Shown here: positions 38,782 to 49,242 of the stretch, in pieces
Position numbering within the stretch: position 1 is the first letter of the stretch
How the letters are laid out: every line of letters begins with the position of its first letter
NCBI RefSeq assembly: GCF_900636915.1
Contig: NZ_LR134327.1
Location: forward strand, 2,046,001-2,110,000
Direction of reading: 5' to 3'
DNA length: 64,000 nucleotides
From: Aggregatibacter aphrophilus ATCC 33389
Lineage (GTDB): Bacteria > Pseudomonadota > Gammaproteobacteria > Enterobacterales > Pasteurellaceae
Made by a program: the position numbers and the translations under genes
The notes under the pieces: model-generated
Seen by the model: the letters and a program-made list of their open reading frames with translations, nothing else
The model's database searches: none
What the model was told of the DNA's origin: nothing

Positions 38782-40647
38782 CTATTCACACTCGCTTAAC
38801 CACACCCGCAATTTATCTACCTCGCCTTGCCATTCGGTCGCCAACAGATTCACCCAGTTTGCGATATTATCCTGCCATTGTTCTGTCTCGGCATTTTGTG
38901 CCCGCGAGGCGATTTCCTGTAAACGTTTTAAACCAACGGAAGCCAAGGCGCCTTTAATTTTATGAGCTGAAGAAAGTACATTCGTTTGTAGCTCCGGATC
39001 TTGCAAATAGGCTTGGTAGGCTTGTTGCAATTCAATGATATAGCCATCCATAGTCTCTTCAAATAATGTCAGATTATCTTGCACAAAATTCACGCCTAAC
39101 ATTTCCACCAGTTCGGTCAGCATTTTCGTGTCGAAATCGGAAGATACTTGCGGTTGTTTGGTTTCAGTAAGCTCAAATTGCGTAATTTCTTCACCAAAAT
39201 AATCGAACAGACACTGATTCAACTCATCCAGAGAAAGCGGTTTGTGGATAACATCATCCATGCCTTGCGCCATATATTCCTCCTTCTTCTGCACCACATT
39301 TGCCGTCAATGCAATTAACGGAGGAAGGAAGTCATAGGTGCCGTTTTCATAGTTTTGGCGCAGGTGGTTGGCAATATCAAAGCCTGACATATCCGGCAAT
39401 TGAATATCCAAAAACACCAAATCGTAATAATTTTGTTCAAATTTTTCGATGGCCTGCGTGCCGGTCATGGCGACATCAATTTGGTAACCCAATTTTTCCA
39501 ACAAGGATTTCGCCACTACCACATTTACTTCAATATCTTCCACCAACAAGATATTAAGCTTTAATGGTAACTTACTGTCTTCAGACGACGGACAGAAAGC
39601 TTCTTCCGCCTTAAACGTCAACAGGAAGGTGGAACCGTGACCAATCTCGCTAGTAACAGTTAAATCGCCTCCCATCAGCTGTGCAATAGCTTTAGAAATC
39701 GACAACCCAATACCACTGCCCAAGGATTTATTGCGATTAGAATTAACCTGATAATACAGTTCAAAGATTTTTTCTAAATCCGCTTCATCAATACCAATGC
39801 CGGTATCCGTTACCCGAATGGCAAATTCATTGTCGGCGGTTTGTTCAACGGATAACGTTACACTACCTTGTTGCGTAAATTTCACCGCATTAGTAATCAA
39901 GTTCCATAAAACCTGATTAAGTCGTACGCCATCTAACATAAGCCAGTTTGGCAAGGTTGGCGGGCAATTCAAATGAAATTCAAGGCGTTTTTCTTCCGCC
40001 ATTAATAAGGCGAAATTGCTAATATCATTAAGCAAAGCGTAAAAATCCGTCTCTTTGCGATGTAATTCGATTCGGCGGGCGTCAATTTTTTCCAAATCAA
40101 TAATGTCGCTGAAAATATGTGACAGTGAAACGGCGCTACTATTGATAGTTTTTAAATAATTCTGTTGACGTTCGGTGGGTTGTTCTTCCAATAAAATTCG
40201 GCTTAAGCCAATAATACCGTTTAACGGCGTGCGTAACTCATGGCTAATGGTCGTCATCAACGTGGTTTTGTCGCGGTTGATTTTTTCTACTTTATCTAAA
40301 GCCGCGGACAAGCGCTTTTCCGCCAAAAGACGCTCGTCGATTTCTTTTTGCAAATTCTCAACGGAATGGGACAACGCCAAACGGGAGTGCTCCAATTTTT
40401 CCACTAATAAGGTAAAAAAATAAATCACGAAAGGCGCGGAAATCATACCGAACACAATGGAACGGAAAAGATCCTGCCAATAAATTTTTCCAACAAAAAT
40501 GATACTCAAGATAATTTGTGTGCAAAGCGCTAACACAGCCAGCACGGCGACACCTAAAATGGAAAAACGAATTTTCCCTAGACGAACTACCCAATCCACA
40601 TAACGACGGGCAAAATGTTTAATATTTTTCATAGCATTCCGTGACAA
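38782..40647 (-). CDS. arcB: Hybrid sensor kinase ArcB (short form without PAS)
   Basis: A 621-residue hybrid kinase. Two membrane segments (about 28-53 and 64-83), a short coiled linker, then the histidine kinase with His136 in TTISHELRTPLNGIIGLSR, ATP-binding N-, G1- and G2-boxes (NLITNAVKFT, DTGIGI, GSGIGLSI), a receiver domain with Asp414 (VFLDIQLPDM), and an HPt domain with His562 (AHKIKG). It controls the ArcA respiratory response. E. coli ArcB is 778 residues with a PAS domain and redox cysteines; both are missing here, as in H. influenzae. Confidence 0.95.
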   Translation of the reverse strand: MSRNAMKNIKHFARRYVDWVVRLGKIRFSILGVAVLAVLALCTQIILSIIFVGKIYWQDLFRSIVFGMISAPFVIYFFTLLVEKLEHSRLALSHSVENLQKEIDERLLAEKRLSAALDKVEKINRDKTTLMTTISHELRTPLNGIIGLSRILLEEQPTERQQNYLKTINSSAVSLSHIFSDIIDLEKIDARRIELHRKETDFYALLNDISNFALLMAEEKRLEFHLNCPPTLPNWLMLDGVRLNQVLWNLITNAVKFTQQGSVTLSVEQTADNEFAIRVTDTGIGIDEADLEKIFELYYQVNSNRNKSLGSGIGLSISKAIAQLMGGDLTVTSEIGHGSTFLLTFKAEEAFCPSSEDSKLPLKLNILLVEDIEVNVVVAKSLLEKLGYQIDVAMTGTQAIEKFEQNYYDLVFLDIQLPDMSGFDIANHLRQNYENGTYDFLPPLIALTANVVQKKEEYMAQGMDDVIHKPLSLDELNQCLFDYFGEEITQFELTETKQPQVSSDFDTKMLTELVEMLGVNFVQDNLTLFEETMDGYIIELQQAYQAYLQDPELQTNVLSSAHKIKGALASVGLKRLQEIASRAQNAETEQWQDNIANWVNLLATEWQGEVDKLRVWLSECE

Positions 40648-40711
40648 AAGAAAAATGATGGCTATTGTACCTTAATTGTACAGATCTCGCGGAAAAGTTT
40701 TGCTAGGACAG

Positions 40712-40755
40712 AAAAAGTGCGGTCGAAAAACACATTGAATTTCGACCGCACTTTT
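40712..40755 (-). terminator. fabB terminator made of paired uptake sequences
   Basis: AAAAAGTGCGGTCGAAA and TTTCGACCGCACTTTT arms with an 11-base loop. On the minus strand it is followed by CTTTTTCTG. Confidence 0.85.
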
Positions 40756-40776
40756 AAGAGAAATTAATCCGAAAGA

Positions 40777-41997
40777 TTAACCTTTGTAACGTTTAAAGAC
40801 TAAAGTCGCGTTGGTACCACCAAAACCGAAACTGTTGGACATCACGGTTTGTAAACCGGCGTTTTCTTTCGTTTCGGTCACGATGTTACAACCAACGGCT
40901 TGCTCATCCAAAGTTTCAATGTTAATGCTCGGTGCGATGAAATCGTTATCTAACATTAACAAGGTATAAATAGCTTCATGCGCACCGGCAGCCCCTAAAG
41001 AGTGACCTGTCATGGACTTGGTGGAAGAAATTGCCGGGATTTTATCGCCAAATACATTTTTAATCGCACCCAATTCTTTCACATCACCTACAGGAGTCGA
41101 TGTACCGTGCACGTTAATGTAGTCGATTGGTGTGTCAATGGTTGCCATGGCTTGTTTCATGCAACGTTCTGCGCCTTCACCGCTTGGAGCGACCATGTCA
41201 TAACCATCGGAAGTCGCACCATAACCGACAATTTCGGCATAAATTTTTGCGCCGCGCGCCAATGCGTGCTCTAATTCTTCTACGACAACCACTGCGCCGC
41301 CGCCGGCAATCACGAAACCGTCACGGTTTGCATCGTACGCACGGGAGGCTTTGGTTGGGGTTTCATTGTATTTAGTGGAAACTGCGCCCATCGCGTCAAA
41401 TTCAGTCGCACATTCCCAAGACAACTCTTCCGCACCGCCTGCAAACACAATGTCTTGTTTACCTAATTGAATGAGTTCTAATGCGTTACCAATACAGTGT
41501 GCTGAAGTGGCGCAAGCGGAACTGATACTGTAACTCACGCCCTTAATTTTGTATGGAGTTGCTAAGCAAGCGGATACGCTGGATGCCATAGTTTTAGTGA
41601 CGGCATAAGGGCCGATGGCTTTCACACCGCGCGGACCACGCACAGCATCGCAAGCCACCAACTGGTTGTGGGCAGAACCTGTGCCGGCGCCGATAACCAA
41701 GCCGGTACGTTCGTTAGACACTTGTTCTTCAGTTAAACCAGCATCTTCAATGGCCTCTTTCATAGAAAGGTAAGCATAGGCTGCAGCATCCCCCATGAAG
41801 CGATACACTTTACGATCGATTAACTCGCTTGGGTTTAATTTAACGGTACCTGCTACATGGCTACGCATTTTCATGTCGATAAATTCAGGCACGACTTCAA
41901 TACCGGATTTACCGGCTTTCAATGAAGCCAATACTTCTTCTTTGTTGTTACCAATACTGGAAATAATACCAAATCCGGTGATCACTGCTCTTTTCAT
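40777..41997 (-). CDS. fabB: 3-oxoacyl-ACP synthase I
   Basis: A 406-residue condensing enzyme for fatty-acid elongation, needed for unsaturated fatty acids. The nucleophile Cys162 lies in [14 protein letters not shown], and the two catalytic His in [11 protein letters not shown] and [15 protein letters not shown]. The end [14 protein letters not shown] is typical. FabB is preferred to FabF by the [18 protein letters not shown] start and the length. Confidence 0.97.
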   Translation of the reverse strand: MKRAVITGFGIISSIGNNKEEVLASLKAGKSGIEVVPEFIDMKMRSHVAGTVKLNPSELIDRKVYRFMGDAAAYAYLSMKEAIEDAGLTEEQVSNERTGLVIGAGTGSAHNQLVACDAVRGPRGVKAIGPYAVTKTMASSVSACLATPYKIKGVSYSISSACATSAHCIGNALELIQLGKQDIVFAGGAEELSWECATEFDAMGAVSTKYNETPTKASRAYDANRDGFVIAGGGAVVVVEELEHALARGAKIYAEIVGYGATSDGYDMVAPSGEGAERCMKQAMATIDTPIDYINVHGTSTPVGDVKELGAIKNVFGDKIPAISSTKSMTGHSLGAAGAHEAIYTLLMLDNDFIAPSINIETLDEQAVGCNIVTETKENAGLQTVMSNSFGFGGTNATLVFKRYKG

Positions 41998-42093
41998 TCG
42001 TTATTCCTTATGAGTTGGGAAATTGATTTCGACTTACATTTGTTAGCTGAACGCAATTTACTATGAAATCAAAATATTGCAAGCATTAATTAT

Positions 42094-42108
42094 AACGTTA
42101 GACCAGTT
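42094..42108. promoter_or_regulatory. FadR-like site in the fabB promoter region
   Basis: On the minus strand AACTGGTCTAACGTT, with the left half matching the FadR pattern AACTGGTCNGACC and a weak right half. TATAAT overlaps its downstream end. FadR activates fabB in E. coli, but here the position would favour repression or no role. Confidence 0.25.
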
Positions 42109-42167
42109 AGGCAAAATCGGCGTATCATATTAGACACCTCAAAACCAACCAAAGGAAATCACGCCCA

Positions 42168-44186
42168 ATGCGCTTAGTGACTCATGCCAACATTCATTTC
42201 AATCAAGAAAATACGCCTATTTCCGACCAATTTGACGACGTTTATTTTTCCAACCAAGACGGTTTGGAAGAAAGCCATTACGTTTTCCAACAGGGCAATC
42301 AATTGTGGCAACGCTGGCAGAAACATGAACAAGCGTATTTTATTATTGCCGAAACAGGCTTTGGTACCGGGCTGAATTTTTTGGCTGTCACCACGCTGTT
42401 TCGTGAATTTCGCCAACAATTTCCACAGGCAACATTACAACGCCTATTTTTTATTTCCTTTGAAAAATATCCGCTAACCGCAGAAGCCCTCTCGCGTGCT
42501 CATCAACATTATCCGCAATTTGCCTCTCTCTCCACACAATTACAGCAGCATTGGTTGGATCCCATTGAAGGTTGCTATCGTTTTCATTTTGAGGAAACGA
42601 CCCTTGATCTGTGGTTTGGTGATATTCACGACAATTTGCCACAGCTCGGCGATTATATGCGTGACAAAATCGATGCATGGTTTTTAGACGGATTTGCTCC
42701 GAGTAAAAATCCTGATATGTGGAATGACGCGCTTTATACGCAAATGTACCGTTACACCAAACCGCAAGGCACATTCGCTACCTTCACTGCCGCAAGTGCG
42801 GTGCGTAAAGGCCTAGAAAATGTCGGTTTCAGCGTGCAAAAACGTAAAGGCTACGGCAAAAAACGGGAGTGTTTGGCGGGCGAAAAAACACTTGAAAAAC
42901 CAACTGCACTTTTCACCCCATGGTACCTGCCACAACCTGCTCAGTTTGAAGGTGTGGCGGATGTTGCCATTGTGGGTGGCGGCATAGCCTCCTTATTTAC
43001 CGCATTCGCCTTAATGCAACGTGGCGCGAACGTCACCCTTTATTGCGAAGATCCACAGCCGGCGATGAACGCCTCCGGCAATAAGCAAGGGGCGTTTTAT
43101 CCGCAACTGAGCGACGATGACGAACGTAACATTCGCTTTTACATACACGCGTTTGCTTACGGCTTACAACAATTACGTAATGCCGAAAACCTCATTGAAT
43201 TTGAACATGAATTTTGTGGCGTGGCGCTGTGCGGGTATAACGAAAAAAGTGCGGTTAAATTACAGAAAGTTTCGCAACTTCAGCTGCCTGAAAGCCTTTA
43301 TCAAAGCTTAAACCAAGCAGAATTAAGCGATAAAGTCGGTCTCCCGTTGCCTTGTGGTGGCGGATTTATTCCACTGGGTGGATGGCTTGCGCCACAACAA
43401 TTTGTGCAGAATCTGTTCGCTTATTTGCAACGGCGCGGGCTCAGCATAAAAATATCACAAAAAGTGACCGCACTTTCCCCACAAAAAAACGGCTGGCTGG
43501 TGACAAATGCTGAAAACGAAACGTTCCATCATCAAATCGTTGTCCTCGCCAACGGTCATCAACTGCATGAATTTCCACAAACGCAGTCGCTACCGCTTTA
43601 TGCCGTACGTGGACAAGTTAGCCAGATTCCCACGTCAGAGCATCTGCTGAAACTGAAATCCGTGATCTGCTATGACGGCTACCTCACGCCTGCCGATCAG
43701 GCTAAAACCAGCCATTGCATTGGCGCCAGCCATGTGCGTGATTGCGCTGACCGCACCTTTAGCGAACAGGAACAGCGGGAAAATCAGGAAAAAATCCAAA
43801 AGAACTTAGAGGGTATGCCTTGGGTAAAAGAGGTGGATACGTCTGCCAATCTGGCGCGAATCGGCGTACGTTGCGCCGTGCGCGATCGCATCCCGATAGT
43901 CGGCAATGTGCCGAATTTTGAACAGCAATGCGTGGATTATAAAAATTTGTTTAACTTACGCCGTCGTAAACAACCCATTCCACAGGCTGCCGTGTTTCCG
44001 AATTTATATCTCATCGGCGCCCTCGGCTCACGCGGCTTAACCTCCGCTCCGATACTGGGCGAAACTTTGGCTTCGCTTATCTATAACGAACCATTGCCGC
44101 TGAGCGAAGACTTAATTCACCACCTATCCGCAAGTCGCAGTTGGATGCGTAAATTGCTGAAGGGTACGTCGATTAAAAATCTTTAA
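42168..44186 (+). CDS. mnmC: tRNA mnm5s2U34 bifunctional enzyme
   Basis: A 672-residue two-domain enzyme for the wobble uridine modification. The N-terminal methyltransferase (about 1-245) has the SAM motif [11 protein letters not shown] and [17 protein letters not shown]. The C-terminal FAD oxidoreductase (about 265-665) has [12 protein letters not shown] and ends [16 protein letters not shown]. It removes the carboxymethyl group from cmnm5s2U and then methylates nm5s2U. Two uptake sequences lie inside. Confidence 0.96.
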   Translation: MRLVTHANIHFNQENTPISDQFDDVYFSNQDGLEESHYVFQQGNQLWQRWQKHEQAYFIIAETGFGTGLNFLAVTTLFREFRQQFPQATLQRLFFISFEKYPLTAEALSRAHQHYPQFASLSTQLQQHWLDPIEGCYRFHFEETTLDLWFGDIHDNLPQLGDYMRDKIDAWFLDGFAPSKNPDMWNDALYTQMYRYTKPQGTFATFTAASAVRKGLENVGFSVQKRKGYGKKRECLAGEKTLEKPTALFTPWYLPQPAQFEGVADVAIVGGGIASLFTAFALMQRGANVTLYCEDPQPAMNASGNKQGAFYPQLSDDDERNIRFYIHAFAYGLQQLRNAENLIEFEHEFCGVALCGYNEKSAVKLQKVSQLQLPESLYQSLNQAELSDKVGLPLPCGGGFIPLGGWLAPQQFVQNLFAYLQRRGLSIKISQKVTALSPQKNGWLVTNAENETFHHQIVVLANGHQLHEFPQTQSLPLYAVRGQVSQIPTSEHLLKLKSVICYDGYLTPADQAKTSHCIGASHVRDCADRTFSEQEQRENQEKIQKNLEGMPWVKEVDTSANLARIGVRCAVRDRIPIVGNVPNFEQQCVDYKNLFNLRRRKQPIPQAAVFPNLYLIGALGSRGLTSAPILGETLASLIYNEPLPLSEDLIHHLSASRSWMRKLLKGTSIKNL

Positions 44187-44292
44187 CCTTACATAATATT
44201 AGGTTTATTTAATAAATAATTCATCTCCTTCAAAACTCAAACTATGATATATATCAAATAAATTAGATATAACTTATCGTTATTGTTGCAAA

Positions 44293-44311
44293 GAAAATAA
44301 ATTTCATTATC
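44293..44311. promoter_or_regulatory. Fur-box-like site upstream of the TonB-dependent receptor
   Basis: GAAAATAAATTTCATTATC agrees well with the right half of the 19-base Fur consensus (CATTATC) and partly with the left. It lies 56 bases before the receptor gene; iron control is expected for this family. Confidence 0.45.
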
Positions 44312-44366
44312 ATCTCGCGAATTATTTTCATTTATTAAAAAATAAAATTAACACCAAAGGTCATAC

Positions 44367-47300
44367 ATGAGTAAATTTAAACCAAACTATCTTTCTTATT
44401 CTATTCTCCTTAGTTTAACTGTTTCTACTGCCTATGCAGAAGAAAGCGCACAAGAAAAATTAAATGAGATCGTTGTTTCAAGCAGTGCTGAGAGTAACGG
44501 AAACCCTGATGATAAAACTCCACCGAAAATCGGTGAAACGGTTAAAAATGCCAAAAAGTTAGAGAAACAACAAGCCCAAGACGTAAAAGATTTAGTTCGT
44601 TACGATACCGGTATAACGGTAGTTGAAGCAGGGCGTTTCGGTAACAGCGGATTTGCCGTACGAGGCGTGGAAGAAAATCGGGTCGCTATTCAAATTGACG
44701 GACTGGCACAAGCAGAAACCATCTCATCACAAGGTTTTAAAGAATTATTTGAAGGTTACGGTAATTTTAATAATACACGTAATAGTGCAGAAATTGAGAC
44801 ACTAAAACAAGTTACGATCCGAAAAGGGGCTGATTCTTTAAAATCAGGTAGTGGCGCATTAGGTGGTTCGGTCAGTTTTGAAACCAAAGATGCACGCGAC
44901 TATCTGACCGATAAAAACTATTATGCTTCCTACAAGCGGGGCTACAACACAGCAGATAACCAAAATCTTAATACGCTCACGCTTGCCGGTCGCTATAAAT
45001 ATTTTGACGCGATTGCTGTTCTTACATCGCGCAAAGGACATGAATTAGAGAACTTTGGTTACAAAAACTACGATGAAAGAGTTCAAGGAAAAGCCAGAGA
45101 AAAAGCAGATCCTTATCGCCGTACGTTAGACAGCACATTATTGAAATTTGCATTTCAACCAACAGATAATCACCGTTTCTCCGTTATGGCAGACTTGTAT
45201 AAACAAACGTCTAAAGGACATGATTTCTCTTATACCTTAAAGCCTAACACGAAATATAAAACTTATGATGAAATAGAATTAAGACACACGAATGATAAGG
45301 TTGAACGTAAAAACTTTGCTTTTACTTATGAGAATTTCACAACTACCCCACTTTGGGATACGCTAAAAATGACTTATTCTCAACAAAAGATTACGACTAG
45401 AGCAAGAACAGATGATTATTGTGATGGAAATGATAAGTGCCCTACCTCACAAAATAAGTTAGGTATGAAATATAATGAGGATAATAAACTTGTCGGTAAT
45501 GATAATAAATTAGCCAAATATACAAATACTCCGGCACAAACAAAAACAATAAAAGAGCAAGTCCCTTTAGATCCAAGTAGCACTGCAAAATACCGGTGGC
45601 AAAAAGCACAATGGCATGTGCTGGAACAAAAATATCCGGGTGTAAAATATTATAAGTACTGTGAAGAAGATGAGAATGATCCTAGCAATTTCTGTACTGT
45701 TGAACTGAAAATCCCCGGAGCCCCGGCTAAAAAATCATTTGAAATAAATGGAAAAGAATACAATTTAAAATCGGAAGAGGTCATTGGTGATGAACAAACT
45801 CTGACAACAAATACTTCACATATATTAAGCTGTGATGCTATAAACTGTAACAAAAAAACGATTGGAGGTTTTCAACGTGATGGAACACCGGTTGATATTC
45901 CATTTGAAGTTTTTGAACGTGATGGTAAAAAATATGCCAAAACTAAAGTAATGAGTAAGGATCAATTAAGCGGACCGGTATTTTTCATGCCAAATAAATC
46001 CGGTTATCAAGAAAACTTATGGACGCAGCGTGATCTTACAACCAAAACAAAGCAAATCAATATTGATTTAACAAAGCATATTGAAATCTCCGGTACAGAA
46101 CATGATCTGTCCTATGGTGGGCTATGGGCAGAATCTAAAAAAGAAATGATAAATATTTCAGGCATCAGTGCTAGAAATATAAAGTGGTGGGCTCAGTATC
46201 CTAAAGATTGTTCACCTTCAATAAATAATCCGGATCGCTACAACGCACTTTGCAATAGAAAAAATGTTTATTCTTTCCTAATTCCTGTGAAAACTAAAAC
46301 AGGCGCACTGTACTTTATTGACGATTTCAAATTAAATGATTACTTAAGTTTCGGTATCGGTTACCGTTATGACCGAGTGAAATATAATCCGGAATATATC
46401 CCCGGCGTCACCCCAAAAATTCCTGATGATCTGGTAACTAATCTGTATATAACAGATCCAAAGTTTGATCCATCCGATTTAACATCTCCTGAAAATCAGG
46501 CAAGACGGGAAGCTAACGCAAACGCGAATATCAAAAAAATTGCGCAGCCGAAAAAGTTCTCTGCCAGCTCATATTCATTGAATACGACGGTAGATCCACT
46601 AGATTGGCTGCGCTTGCAGGCGAAATATAGCAAAGCATTCCGGGCGCCAACTAGTGATGAAATTTATTTTACCTTTAAACACCCTGATTTCTCTGTATTA
46701 CCCAATAAGGATCTTGAGCAAGAAACCGCAAAAACTAAAGAATTGTCTGTAACCTTACACAATGATGTGGGCTATATTTCTACGTCTGTGTTTGAGACCC
46801 GATATAATAACTTCATTGATTTGGTATACAAAGGCAACAAACAACTACAAGGACATTCTAAGTTACGCCCGTTTAATGTATATCAAAATATAAATAGACC
46901 CAATGCAAAAGTAACAGGCTTTGAAATCGTGTCTCAAATTTCTTTGAATGATTTAGCAAAAATCCTTAATGGATTTAATTTAAGTTATAAATACACTTAC
47001 CAAAAAGGGAGAATGGATGGCGATATTCCGATGAACGCAATTCAGCCCAGAACTGCTGTTTATGGTATAGGTTATGTTCATTCTGATGATAAATTCGGTT
47101 TAGATCTGTATATAACCCATGCCGGTGCAAAACAAGCTAAAGATACTTACAACATGTACCACAAAGACGAAGGAAAAAAAGACAGTTCCATCAAATGGCG
47201 TAGTAATTCTTATACAACGATTGATTTACTTGGTTACATTAAACCAATCAAAAACTTAACTTTAAGAGCCGGAGTATATAATCTCACAAACAGAAAATAT

Positions 47301-47435
47301 GTTACTTGGGATTCTGCAAGATCAATTCGCCCATTTGGTACAAGTAATTTGATTGATCAAAAGACCGGATTGGGTATCAACCGCTTCAACGCACCAGGTC
47401 GTAATTATAGACTTTCAATGCAACTTGAATTCTAA
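44367..47435 (+). CDS. TonB-dependent haemoglobin/haem-protein receptor
   Basis: A 1022-residue outer-membrane receptor of the haemoglobin/transferrin/lactoferrin family, similar to Haemophilus Hgp proteins. Signal peptide MSKFKPNYLSYSILLSLTV ends AYAEE. A TonB-box-like LNEIVVSS follows, then the plug domain (VKDLVRYDTGITV, NSGFAVRGVEENRVAIQIDG, ADSLKSGSGALGGSV) and a large beta-barrel ending with aromatic LQLEF-type residues (RNYRLSMQLEF). It has a long insert with Cys pairs (about 350-510), likely extracellular ligand loops. Unlike H. influenzae hgp genes, I see no CCAA tetranucleotide tract, so no slipped-strand switch. The gene is intact and I saw no uptake sequence in it. Confidence 0.92.
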   Translation: MSKFKPNYLSYSILLSLTVSTAYAEESAQEKLNEIVVSSSAESNGNPDDKTPPKIGETVKNAKKLEKQQAQDVKDLVRYDTGITVVEAGRFGNSGFAVRGVEENRVAIQIDGLAQAETISSQGFKELFEGYGNFNNTRNSAEIETLKQVTIRKGADSLKSGSGALGGSVSFETKDARDYLTDKNYYASYKRGYNTADNQNLNTLTLAGRYKYFDAIAVLTSRKGHELENFGYKNYDERVQGKAREKADPYRRTLDSTLLKFAFQPTDNHRFSVMADLYKQTSKGHDFSYTLKPNTKYKTYDEIELRHTNDKVERKNFAFTYENFTTTPLWDTLKMTYSQQKITTRARTDDYCDGNDKCPTSQNKLGMKYNEDNKLVGNDNKLAKYTNTPAQTKTIKEQVPLDPSSTAKYRWQKAQWHVLEQKYPGVKYYKYCEEDENDPSNFCTVELKIPGAPAKKSFEINGKEYNLKSEEVIGDEQTLTTNTSHILSCDAINCNKKTIGGFQRDGTPVDIPFEVFERDGKKYAKTKVMSKDQLSGPVFFMPNKSGYQENLWTQRDLTTKTKQINIDLTKHIEISGTEHDLSYGGLWAESKKEMINISGISARNIKWWAQYPKDCSPSINNPDRYNALCNRKNVYSFLIPVKTKTGALYFIDDFKLNDYLSFGIGYRYDRVKYNPEYIPGVTPKIPDDLVTNLYITDPKFDPSDLTSPENQARREANANANIKKIAQPKKFSASSYSLNTTVDPLDWLRLQAKYSKAFRAPTSDEIYFTFKHPDFSVLPNKDLEQETAKTKELSVTLHNDVGYISTSVFETRYNNFIDLVYKGNKQLQGHSKLRPFNVYQNINRPNAKVTGFEIVSQISLNDLAKILNGFNLSYKYTYQKGRMDGDIPMNAIQPRTAVYGIGYVHSDDKFGLDLYITHAGAKQAKDTYNMYHKDEGKKDSSIKWRSNSYTTIDLLGYIKPIKNLTLRAGVYNLTNRKYVTWDSARSIRPFGTSNLIDQKTGLGINRFNAPGRNYRLSMQLEF

Positions 47436-47442
47436 CCAAACA

Positions 47443-47470
47443 AAAAGGAGAAGCCCTCGCTTCTCCTTTT
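47443..47470 (+). terminator. Terminator of the TonB-dependent receptor gene
   Basis: AAAAGGAGAAGC and GCTTCTCCTTTT form a perfect 12-bp stem with a 4-base loop; T-rich bases follow. Confidence 0.9.
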
Positions 47471-47480
47471 CTTTTGCGTT

Positions 47481-47527
47481 AAAGTGCGGTCGTTTTGAAA
47501 AACATTTTTTAAAACGACCGCACTTTT
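47481..47527 (-). terminator. grpE terminator made of paired uptake sequences
   Basis: AAAGTGCGGTCGTTTT and AAAACGACCGCACTTT arms with a 14-base loop between convergent genes; it may work in both directions. Confidence 0.75.
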
Positions 47528-47544
47528 ATCCGATTTAGCTCAAC

Positions 47545-48120
47545 TTACGCAGCCACCATCACCATTGCCGGGCGAATCACGCGACCGTTTAGCAAGTAGC
47601 CTTTTTGTAACACGGTGGTGATTTGATTACTTTCAAAACCTTCTACAGGTTGCATAGAAATGGCTTGGTGTAAATCCGGATTGAAGGTCTCGCCGACAGC
47701 ACCCACAGGCTCTACGCCGAAACGGGCAACGGTTGCCAATAGTTCTTTTAAGGTGAGTTCAACACCGTCAAATAGGGCTTTGACACTTTCATCTTCAGTA
47801 TTTCTCGGCGTTGCGAGCGCGCGTTCTAAGTTATCAATAGTGTTTAAAATGTCTTTGGCGAACTTTTCTAACGCGAATTTGTGGGCTTTTTCCACATCTT
47901 GTTCAGTACGACGACGAATATTGTCAATTTCAGCACGGGTGCGTAATAACAAGTCCTGTTCTTTTTTAGCGGTTTCCGCTAATTGTGCTTCCAGTTCTTG
48001 TACTCGGGCAATAGCTTCTTCTAGTGGATCTTCGGTTTGGTTTTGTTCTTGAATGGGTTCTTCTTGTTGAATTTCCTGTTCTAATTCCGGGTTGTTATCT
48101 GTTCTTTGCTCGTCTGCCAT
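47545..48120 (-). CDS. grpE: Nucleotide exchange factor GrpE
   Basis: A 191-residue cochaperone that releases ADP from DnaK. An acidic, Gln/Glu-rich N-terminal tail precedes a long coiled coil (about 35-95) and the C-terminal beta domain with [21 protein letters not shown] and [19 protein letters not shown] chose ATG 48120, seven bases after GGAG, over the ATG six bases earlier that sits too close to it. Confidence 0.96.
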   Translation of the reverse strand: MADEQRTDNNPELEQEIQQEEPIQEQNQTEDPLEEAIARVQELEAQLAETAKKEQDLLLRTRAEIDNIRRRTEQDVEKAHKFALEKFAKDILNTIDNLERALATPRNTEDESVKALFDGVELTLKELLATVARFGVEPVGAVGETFNPDLHQAISMQPVEGFESNQITTVLQKGYLLNGRVIRPAMVMVAA

Positions 48121-48251
48121 TGTCATTCTCCGTTAAATAAAAGTTGGGCGATTATAACAAAAAATCTTAACCCCTGCACTTGCTGGCAAGTCAGGGTGAT
48201 TGGGTGTAATATAGTGCCCAATTTATTGAATTCAAGTAACGACAAAGAAAT

Positions 48252-49169
48252 ATGAATACGCCAAATACGGCCAAACCCCAAACCTTACATACATCATTTC
48301 AAACCATTGGACTTGTGGGAAAACCGCGCCATGACATTAACCTGCAAATGCACAAAAATCTATTTTTTTGGTTGTTAGAGCATGGCTATCACGTTTTAGT
48401 TGAACAGGAAATCGGCAAAAAAATCGAGCTTCCGCCTAAACATTTGGCTTCGTTAGAAGAAATCGGCGAATCCGCCCAGTTAGCTATCGTAATTGGTGGT
48501 GATGGCAATATGTTGGGACGTGCGCGTATTTTGGCAAAATATAATATTCCGCTAATTGGCATTAACCGTGGCAATTTAGGTTTTTTGACGGATATTGATC
48601 CTAAAAATACGTATTCCCAATTACAGGCCTGTTTGAAAAACGGCGAATTTTTTGTAGAGGAACGTTTTTTACTTAATGCCTGTATCGAGCGAAGCGGTGA
48701 AATCATTGCAAGTGGCATTGCTGTCAATGAGGCGGTAATTCACCCGGCCAAAATTGCCCACATGATTGATTTTCATGTGCATATCAACGATCAATTTGCT
48801 TTTTCCCAACGTTCCGACGGATTAATTATTTCAACGCCCACCGGTTCTACGGCATATTCTCTTTCTGCCGGAGGTCCGATTCTTACGCCACAACTGAACG
48901 CTATTGCGTTGGTGCCGATGTTTCCGCACACATTGTCTTCACGACCGTTGGTGGTGGATGGTAACAGCAAAATTTCCATTCGCTTTGCAGAATACAACAC
49001 CTCAAAATTGGAATTAGGTTGTGACAGTCAAGTTGCCCTTCAATTCGGACCTGATGATATTGTACATATTCAAAAATGTGATTATCCGCTCCGTTTATTG
49101 CACCTCAAAAGTTACAATTATTACAAAGTATTAAGCACAAAATTAGGTTGGTTACGTCACTTTTCTTAA
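48252..49169 (+). CDS. nadK: NAD kinase
   Basis: A 305-residue ATP-NAD kinase that makes NADP. GGDGN at 82-86, [21 protein letters not shown] and [21 protein letters not shown] are the family motifs. Divergent from grpE and followed by recN, the same order as in E. coli and H. influenzae. Confidence 0.97.
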   Translation: MNTPNTAKPQTLHTSFQTIGLVGKPRHDINLQMHKNLFFWLLEHGYHVLVEQEIGKKIELPPKHLASLEEIGESAQLAIVIGGDGNMLGRARILAKYNIPLIGINRGNLGFLTDIDPKNTYSQLQACLKNGEFFVEERFLLNACIERSGEIIASGIAVNEAVIHPAKIAHMIDFHVHINDQFAFSQRSDGLIISTPTGSTAYSLSAGGPILTPQLNAIALVPMFPHTLSSRPLVVDGNSKISIRFAEYNTSKLELGCDSQVALQFGPDDIVHIQKCDYPLRLLHLKSYNYYKVLSTKLGWLRHFS

Positions 49170-49188
49170 AAATCAACAAAGCCTCTTT

Positions 49189-49207
49189 ACTGTGCATTAA
49201 AACAGTA
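49189..49207. promoter_or_regulatory. SOS-box-like palindrome 1 before recN
   Basis: TACTG-N9-CAGTA. The LexA consensus in E. coli is TACTG-N10-CAGTA, so the spacer is one base short. Confidence 0.5.
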
Positions 49208-49210
49208 ATA

Positions 49211-49229
49211 TACTGACAAACATACAGTA
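49211..49229. promoter_or_regulatory. SOS-box-like palindrome 2 before recN
   Basis: A second TACTG-N9-CAGTA, 22 bases (two turns) after the first and 14 bases before the recN start. E. coli recN also has more than one LexA site. Confidence 0.5.
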
Positions 49230-49242
49230 AAGAGGATTACTT

